The notes under the pieces were generated by a model. It saw only the letters and a program-made list of their open reading frames with translations. It had not been told where the DNA came from and made no database searches. A DNA stretch of 64,000 nucleotides from Alligator mississippiensis (Eukaryota > Chordata > Crocodylia > Alligatoridae), in the NCBI RefSeq assembly GCF_030867095.1, contig NC_081824.1:236928719-236992718 (forward strand), in the 5' to 3' direction. This document shows, in pieces, positions 57,701-64,000 of the stretch (position 1 is the first letter of the stretch; each line of letters starts with the position of its first letter). Made by a program: the position numbers and the translations under genes.

Positions 57701-58149
57701 ACTGTATTTCCAGTGAGCGCTGCTGAAAATTGAGCACACCCTGCTGCTGTGCAACAGATTTGCATTATGCCTTTATCCTTCTCTGATGAAGAAGAACTGC
57801 ACAGGTAACTGGCAGTATGGCCCTGAGGGCAGAACCCCTCTCTGCACTGCACTGCAGAAGGGATGAGTTTGGTGCATGTCACAATTCCCTTGTATTTGGA
57901 ACCCAGCTTTCAGCTAAGCGCAGTATTCATGGAAGGGGCAATGTTGGCCTTTGGATGCTCATGTGTAGTTCCTAGTGAAGCCTTTGGGACCCATATGTGA
58001 GTGACAAGCCAAGGTGGAGCAGGGTTCTTGGAAAACTCACATTTATATAGTGAAAAGCAGGCACAGAAGTGGTGCTATGGTACATTCTGCTAGGGCACTC
58101 CTCTCCTGAGTGTATTGGCTTCTCTCACACAGAAACCAGCAGCTGAACT

Positions 58150-58480
58150 TTAAAAACATTCCTGGAAGTGGATGCAAGGGGCGGTGCCATAGTGGGGGGC
58201 AGTCAAGTGGGGCGACCACCCTGGGTGCTGAAGTGAACGGGCACCAACAGGGACTGCCCAGCCCAGTTGGGCATGGGATGGAGCCACGAGCAGCTCGTTT
58301 TGGGGGGACGGACGGGCGAAGGGTGGCTCCCACTGCTGCAGGCACTCCCAGGCAAGCATGTGGGAGGCATGTGCCCCCCTGGATCTGTGCACAGGGCGAG
58401 GGTGGGCTGCCGGTGTAGGCTTTGCTCCGGTGCCAAACTTTGTTGCCATGGTACTGGCAAGGGACTTTCTCACCAGCCAC
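58150..58480. repeat. GC-rich repeat-like segment
   Basis: It starts ctggaagtggatgcaagggg, cggtgcc and contains cggacgggcgaagggtggc, gcatgtgcccccctggatc, acagggcgagggtgggctgc. It resembles part of the GC-rich block near 28460-28560 and is probably a dispersed element. Open frames on both strands are compositional. Confidence 0.4.
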
Positions 58481-58859
58481 AGCTCCCGATTTTAGACTAA
58501 TGGCAGCCCAGAAACAGCCCCTGACAAATAAACACATGAACCTTAAAGCTCTCAGATTCAACAAGATCATTAACACCACAACCAATAACAGAGAATTTTT
58601 TCTCTCCCACCAGCTCGCCCATGCTGCATCTTACATGTCCCAAGAGGGCAGCAGGCGAGCTGGGAGGCAGAGCAGCTATAGCCTGCTTTGCATGCTTCAC
58701 TATCTAGTCTCTGTGCCCCTGGCCCCTGATGACCCCTCTCCCTTCTGTACAGCCCTGGGGAGAACCTAGAGATGAAAAAAAAATTGCAGGGAAAGGAATT
58801 TGTCATCTCCCTAGAGAACTGGAGGCAGTCTAGACTTGGCAAAACAGTGTCACATAGAC

Positions 58860-60889
58860 TAGGATCAGGCAAAATAAGGCCCGTGGGCCAGATCTGGACT
58901 ACCAACTGATTGGATCTGGCTCACGGGTGGGCGTCTGCCAATTGATTGGATCTGGCCTGCAGCTCTTCCCACGGCACTGCATGGGGCCAAACCCCACCCA
59001 CTCCCACCCATGGCAGCCAGCACTGTGCTCCCACTCACACCTGCAGGATGGTCCTGGTCCCCATTCCGGTCCCAGTCCTGGTCCCCACTCAGCCACCCGC
59101 ACATGACTGTTCATTATGCCAGGTGGGTGAAGCAAGTGGAAGGCAGCCAGGAGATGGAGCTGGAGCCCCATGAGCTGGGGCAGGAGCCGCCAGGGGCTGT
59201 GGTTTCCCCCCTGCCTGGAGTGGCACAGCAGGACCATGCACACCCCCCAACAAACACCCCACAATCTACAAGAGTTAGATTTTATTATGACCTATTATGC
59301 AATCACATCTATATACACTACTCAACAACAAATGTAAATTGGGACAAAAAATATTTTTAGAAATAAAATTAAAATGTGTTACAGTAGATGTGTGGCAGGA
59401 CACTGTGTGTGCCTGCCACTTTAAGGGCCTGGAGCTGGCAGCTGCCTGGTGCCTGATGAGGGCAGCCATTTTGGATCTGGGGCTGCCCATATAAACAGGG
59501 CATTTTGCTGCTGGGGGTAGGCAACAATATTGCCTGGCTGCAGAGATGCTGCTATCATCTGGAGGTAAGGGAGGGGCTGTAGGGGATGGCTTGGAGGCTC
59601 CTGGTCCTGGGCATGACCTAAAACTGCACCCTGCTGGGAGTGGGTGGCCTGGTGGGGATCTCAGTAGTGCAGGAGCCCCCAGGAAATGCCAGGCCAGTTA
59701 CCACCCCGGTGAAAGGTGGGTTGGGGTGCCTTAACCCCTAGCCCCCACGATTGGGTGGGTGACCCCTTAGTTTGGAGGGCCCAGAGTGTGGACCCTCGGA
59801 GAGTGAGAGAAGGGCCATAGACTCAGGCCTGTCTGAGTTTCCCCTGAATGGCCCATGCTGGGGCCAGGACCGGAACGGTCGAAGGGCCGGGGGCCCACCG
59901 CGAGGAATGCCCAGAGCTGAGGGCCTGGGGTCCCGACTGGCCTGGAGGTGGGCCAGGGCTAGGTGAGCTGAAGGTCTTCGTGGGGGGACCACACCCAAAG
60001 GGGGATCAGTTCAGGGAGCTATGCTGCCTGGTATGATGGTGAAAGAGGCTGCCTGAGGGGAGGAATTCAGGTGGGGTTCAATTTGGAGGATTCTGGGACC
60101 CAGTGTGGGGGCCGGTGATGATGAGAACATCTAGATGCTATCTGCGAGGCTTGGGCTGTGGTGTAGGGGATGAATGGAGCTGCAGATAGCGCCCCCTGGC
60201 ATTGGGGCAGTAAATGGGTAGCCTCGCGCTTATTAACATCTACTGATTTAATAATAACAACAAGGCATGGTGGGAGAGAAGATGGGCAGTTAGCACAGGA
60301 ACAGGTGGGCGGGCCACGGCAAGATCGGCCCTGAGCAGGCCCCCTGTTACAAGATGTTTGATTTTTAGTATATGACTAGCTGAAGTTGTTGTTGTTTTGT
60401 TTTTTTTTGTAATTGTGTGTTTGTTTATTTTTCAAAGAACTTACTACAACATATTTAGGTAAAAAATATTGTTTATTTTTAAAGAGCATAGTACAACGTA
60501 TTTAATGTGGAGCAAAAAAAGGCAAGCACCAATATAATAATGACAATTGAATTTAATTCACCATATCCAAAATGGTACCATTTTGTAATCTGAGAAGTGA
60601 AATAATCCCAGTCAATGGAAGTACCAAAAAGGGTCAAGTGAAAAATAACCCACCTATAGTTTTCTTTGGATAGTATTCAGTGACTTTGGAAGGTTTAGAG
60701 TAGATGGGACCAGCCATTCTTGAGTTATAAGCAAACATACAGACATACACTTCATTTGATACATGTATAGATTTTTTTTATCTATAATTTGTTAAAATGA
60801 TATCTTCTGAATGATTTTGTATGTGCAGCTCTCGACAGCTCACCAAAACTTGTTAAGTAGCCCGCCAGCCAAAATAGTTGCCCACCCCA
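58860..60889. mobile_element. hAT-like element, second copy, split by an LTR
   Basis: It starts TAGGATCAGGCAAAATAAGG and ends AAAATAGTTGCCCACCCC. Flanks ACATAGAC (58852-58859) and ACATAGAT (60890-60897) agree at 7 of 8. It shares ends and internal sections with the copy at 12332-13943, for example ccatgcacacccccc before tatgcaatcac, and agtagatg followed by tttgatttttagtatatgac. An LTR of 961 bp (59391-60351) sits inside with its own 5-bp duplication, so the hAT copy was about 1.06 kb before that. Confidence 0.85.
59391..60351 (+). mobile_element. solo LTR of an endogenous retrovirus, nested in hAT
   Basis: The 961-bp element starts TGTGGCAGGACACTGTGTGT and ends GCCCCCTGTTACA, with an exact 5-bp duplication AGATG (59386-59390 and 60352-60356). 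The TATA box ATATAAA is at 59489-59495. It aligns with the LTR at 49607-50538. Comparison with the uninterrupted hAT copy near 13713 (agtagatgtttgac) confirms the insertion point independently. Confidence 0.93.
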
Positions 60890-61007
60890 ACATAGATTGT
60901 AAGGAACAATCCTCCAGGGCAGGAATGAAAGCTTGATCCCAAACGGGAGTTTTCCATCTCTGCCTTCTGCTGCATCCTACACCAGGGGTGTTAACCCAGG
61001 AGCTAGA

Positions 61008-61110
61008 CCAATGATTCTCAGCCAGGGTGATGTGGCACCCTGGGTCACTACAATGTCCTCTTAAGGGTGCTGCAGTACTGACCCCTCTGTGAAGAGATAA
61101 GTGCTTGCTT
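61008..61110 (+). mobile_element. hAT-like terminus, partial
   Basis: ccaatgattctcagccaggg followed by tgtggcaccctgggtcac is the left-end type of the hAT elements at 4126 and 48065. The right end was not identified. Confidence 0.35.
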
Positions 61111-61256
61111 CTCCCCTACCTGGTGCTCTGCACCTACTCCAGTGTCTACAGTCAAGTGGAGCTTGCAGGGCTTCTCTAAGGACTCTCCTTGCTGCTCCCT
61201 CACCCCCATCCTTCCCCCTGCAAAGTGCTCTGAGCAATGTGCTCTGCTGCAGGGGG

Positions 61257-61281
61257 TGGGAGGGAGGGAGGGAGGGAGGGC
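61257..61281 (+). repeat. (GGGA)n microsatellite
   Basis: About six GGGA units. Confidence 0.9.
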
Positions 61282-61859
61282 GGTTGCAACACTGCTTTTC
61301 AACCCAACTTGTCCACCTGGTCCTTGTGTGCTTCTGGAGGAGGCAGGAGGGCCCAGCCACAGGGATAGGTGCTCCAGTCACTGGCAAATCTCCAGAGGAG
61401 CAGCCCCTGGTGGTAGGGATACTGCTTACTGCTCCAGGTACAGACTGGTGGTGGGGAGGGGGCAGATAGCACGAAGAGTGGGGGCATGGAGTGAGTTCTG
61501 GAGTTGAGGATCCTGTGTTAAACATATCCTGGCCTATAGTGGCATTGACTTGAGAGAGGTGGTTCCTCAGGAGCCAGAGTTCATATTATATAGGATCTTT
61601 CTGGCTGATTCCCAAAACTCTGAAGTGGGTCTAAAAATGAATGGGATTCCTGTGAAGTCCAGGTAGGACTGGTACCAGTAGGTGATCTTGTTGTGCAGCA
61701 GACTGTTACATTACAGCATTGTAAGCAACTACATGTAATGCAGAATCAACCCAGCAAAAATGATATAAAGGAGACTACTATTGGCCAATAATGATAACAT
61801 CTAATGGATAGCCTTAAGTTATCCTTGTGCTCAGTGAAATCTCTCTGCAGTCTTTCTAC

Positions 61860-62790
61860 CCCTGACCTTTTCTCAGGTGTCTATCACAGCCTGGGACTCT
61901 CCCTTAACATTGGGAAGACCAAGGTGCTCTATCAGCCTGCCCCAGCACAAGCTGCCCCCCTCTCCCACAAATTACCATTGGTGGAGAACCCCTGGCAAAC
62001 ATCGAACATTTCCTATTCCTTGGCAGTCGCCTCTCACTGTCAGTCAGTCTTGATGTAGAAATCAAACATAGGATTCTCTGTGCCAGCGTATCCTTCAGAA
62101 AGCTGCTTCAGTGTGTCTTTTCTGACTGAGATCTGCAGATGGAAGCTAAGATCTCGGTCTACAATGCAGTGGTTATCCCCATACTCCTCTATGGTTGTGA
62201 GACGTGGGTGACATATTGAAGTCACATTAAGTGCCTGGAATGGTTCTATCAGCATTGCCTCAGGAAGATTGTTCGCATTAGATGGGAAGACCACTGCACC
62301 AATGCCAGCATCCTCTCTGCAGCTAACATAACCAGTATTAAGGCAAAGATCATGAAACATCAACTCTGCTGGGCAGGCCACTGCATGCGAATGACTGTCT
62401 TCCAAAGCAAGTCCTCTTCTCTCAACTTAGTCATGGTAAGAGGATGACCCACAGAGGAAGTGCTACAAAGACACCCTGAAAGCATACCTTAAGAAGCACG
62501 GCATCAACCCTACAAATTGGAAAGTGCTGGCTGGTAACAGGTCTCAGTGGCACTGCACCATACATCAAGCTACAGCCCACTTTGAATAGAACTGTCTTGC
62601 TCAGAAAGCTGAGAAACAGCAGAGAGGAAGGAAAGCGCACAACATCCTGGGCAACAGTTGTGCCCCACCCCGCCAAGGCAGCACATGTCATATCTGTGGA
62701 AAAACTTGCAGAGTATGGTCTAAACTCCTCAGCCACCTTAAAACTCACCAGTAATCCTACCCCGCAAAAGACATCATCTTCATATAGAGA
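61860..62790 (+). pseudogene. non-LTR retrotransposon ORF2 C-terminal fragment
   Basis: Pieces of one reading direction across several frames give LGLSLNIGKTKVLYQPAP, then KISVYNAVVIPILLYGCETW, VTY with a stop, SHIKCLEWFYQHCLRKIV, RIRWEDHCTNASILSAANIT, HQLCWAGHCMRM, KAYLKKHGINPTNWKVLA and a final finger CHICGKTCRVWSKLLSHLKT. This is the thumb and C-terminal part of a non-LTR reverse transcriptase with a terminal C2H2-like motif. It matches the order in the 46985-47500 fragment. At least one stop and several frameshifts are present. The catalytic core is missing. Clade not resolved. Confidence 0.8.
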
Positions 62791-63112
62791 GATAGCTGAT
62801 GATCCTTAAGAGCAGGGAAACCCCAAGATGCCAGACATTTCTTAACTTCATATCCATACAGAACATGCAGATACCCTGGGTGAAGTCAGTAGGAGTTTTG
62901 CCATTGGCTTCAGTGCCACCAGAATTTCATCACATACCCTGCAAGGGACTTCATTATTCCTCCAAAATACTAGTGTACACTACGTATAGTGTATTATTTC
63001 TTCTTCACTATCTAAGATCCAATTAATGATAATCTTAACTATTTTAGCAAATTCTTAGTGATTGAAGTGCATGGAACCAGAGGGGGTGCAATGGCATGCC
63101 ACAGGAGAAGCA

Positions 63113-63132
63113 GGGACTTTTTAAAAAGTCCC
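63113..63132. repeat. perfect 20-bp palindrome
   Basis: GGGACTTTTTAAAAAGTCCC, an uninterrupted self-complementary sequence. No element was assigned. Confidence 0.95.
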
Positions 63133-63540
63133 CAAATCAGGTAAGAATCCTGTAGTCCTCCCACCCCCTCCCACTCTCAAACCAGAACTCTCATTTCTCA
63201 AGGGGGAGCAGCCACAGCGGCTGGGCTCAACAAGAGACAGTAGCAGCAGTGGGTGGGTTCCCCTGCCCCATGCCTGTTCCAGGAGGAGGCAGGGACAGGT
63301 AAGGAGGAGGAACCTGCCTACTGCCACTATTGCTGTGACCTGCTGAGCCCTGCTAGAGAGGACAGGAGCAGCTCTGGATGCCTGCCCCTCTCCCCACCAA
63401 TCAGCTGGGGACAGCGGGAACAGCAGCAGTAGCAGACAGGGGAGGGGACAAATGGGAGGGGAGGGACAAGGTTACCAACCCTCCAGGAATTAGATGTAAA
63501 TCTCTGGGAGACTACTGAGAATCACCTGGGAGATATAGTT

Positions 63541-64000
63541 TCATAGATGGTAGGGTTGGAAGGGACCTGAGCAGATCATCAAGTCCGACCCCCTGCCACA
63601 GGCAGAAAAGAATGCTGGCGTCAAACAACGCCAGCTAGGTGATCGTCCAGCCTCCTTTTGAAGACCCCCAGGGTAGGGGTGAGCACCACTTCCCTTGGAA
63701 GTTGGTTCCAGATCCTAGCTGCCCTGACTATGAAGTAGTGCCTCCTGATATCTAGCCTGAATCTACTCTCAGTCAACTTATGGCCGTTATTCCTTGTAAC
63801 TCCCAATAGTGCTCAGGGGAAGAGGGACTCTCCCATTGCCTGCTGGTCTCCCTTGGCAAGTTTGTAGGTGGCCACCAGATCGCCTCTCAGCCTTTTTTTG
63901 TGAAGGCTGAACAGGTTTAGGTCCCATAGTCTCTCCTCATAGGGCCTGCCCTGCTGCCCCCTGATCATGCAGGTGGCCCTCCTCTGGACCCTCTCCATAT
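63541..64000 (-). mobile_element. CR1 LINE 3' part, continues past the right edge
   Basis: On the minus strand, frame 63813-63998 shows MERVQRRATCMIRGQQGRPY and EERLWDLNLFSLHKKRLRGD. After a frameshift near 63810, frame 63621-63806 shows MGVTRNNGHKLTESRFRLDI and ARIWNQLPREVVLTPTLGVF. The 3' UTR with the CR1 end (TCCCTTCCAACCCTACCATC) runs to about 63541. Same group as the copies at 38245 and 40592. Confidence 0.93.

Larger units (their letters stand above)
39637..64000. other. upstream of FBLN7 exon 2: intron 1 and/or 5' flank
   Basis: No exon 1, promoter or other gene can be supported in these 24 kb. The sequence is rich in repeats, listed separately. Stretches where I see no recognisable feature are about 42000-42850, 43110-45230, 47520-48060, 51120-51950, 53450-58140 (except one unassigned open frame) and 62800-63110. 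The minus strand was scanned for a short signal-peptide frame ending in a phase-0 GT donor, without a convincing hit. Confidence 0.6.

Noticed and set aside
63121..63327. Minus-strand frame starting MAVGRFLLLTCPCLLLEQAW, another signal-peptide-like candidate for exon 1
   Set aside because: No good phase-0 donor follows the hydrophobic stretch, the sequence is low-complexity and GC-rich, and it does not resemble the fibulin-7 N-terminus beyond hydrophobicity.
1..64000. CRISPR arrays, bacterial operons, rRNA or functional tRNA genes
   Set aside because: No regularly spaced direct repeats with unique spacers and no rRNA or complete tRNA cloverleaf were seen. The B-box-like sequence near 19230 belongs to a decayed SINE-like repeat.

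Overview
The window is vertebrate nuclear DNA, most likely crocodilian (alligator type). Several CR1 LINE copies end in the archosaur/turtle-type 3' end with TCTATGA tails. Around them lie hAT-like, Tigger-like and foldback DNA transposons, LTRs of endogenous retroviruses, long homopolymer runs, and one gene split into small exons over tens of kilobases. A turtle source is less likely but not excluded. No bacterial or phage-like organisation is present.

The only protein-coding gene I can support is FBLN7 (fibulin-7), on the minus strand. Seven coding exons were placed with canonical splice sites and matching phases: 39477-39636 (N-terminal coiled coil), 25359-25529 (sushi/CCP), 18447-18572 (EGF1), 15407-15544 (linker plus half-EGF), 11222-11359 (calcium-binding EGF), 7901-8039 (calcium-binding EGF) and 6607-6979 (fibulin C-terminal domain with the TAA stop). 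Together they give 1245 nt, or 414 residues plus stop, with no frameshift. The short first exon with the start codon and signal peptide was not found. It must lie upstream of 39636, in the last 24 kb of the window or beyond it.

Region by region: 1-6606 is the 3' flank or UTR, with repeat relics. 6607-39636 is the gene, whose introns are full of repeats: a hAT-type element with a perfect 8-bp target duplication (12332-13943), a CpG-rich solo LTR with a perfect 5-bp duplication (14397-15051), a second LTR family (22635-23572, and a relative near 16776-17640), a TIR element split by a CR1 (26287-26972), a GC-rich block with a minisatellite (28130-29420), and CR1 fragments (33250-33985, 38245-39062). 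39637-64000 is gene-free as far as I can see. It holds a CR1 with an RT domain (40592-41990), a large foldback element with a 9-bp duplication (46117-46921), two fragments of another LINE (46985-47500, 61860-62790), a second foldback element (48065-48761), two more LTRs (49607-50538, 59391-60351, the latter inside a hAT copy at 58860-60889), a palindromic MITE (50742-51116), a Tigger-like element with a broken transposase (52336-53449), and a CR1 running off the right edge.

The window therefore describes one extracellular-matrix gene and a layered record of transposon insertions. The best candidates for something new are the 46.1-46.9 kb foldback element, the hammerhead-like cores in the SINE-like tails, and the CpG-rich solo LTR facing against FBLN7. 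Everything here was read by eye: no alignment, database search or folding program was run.
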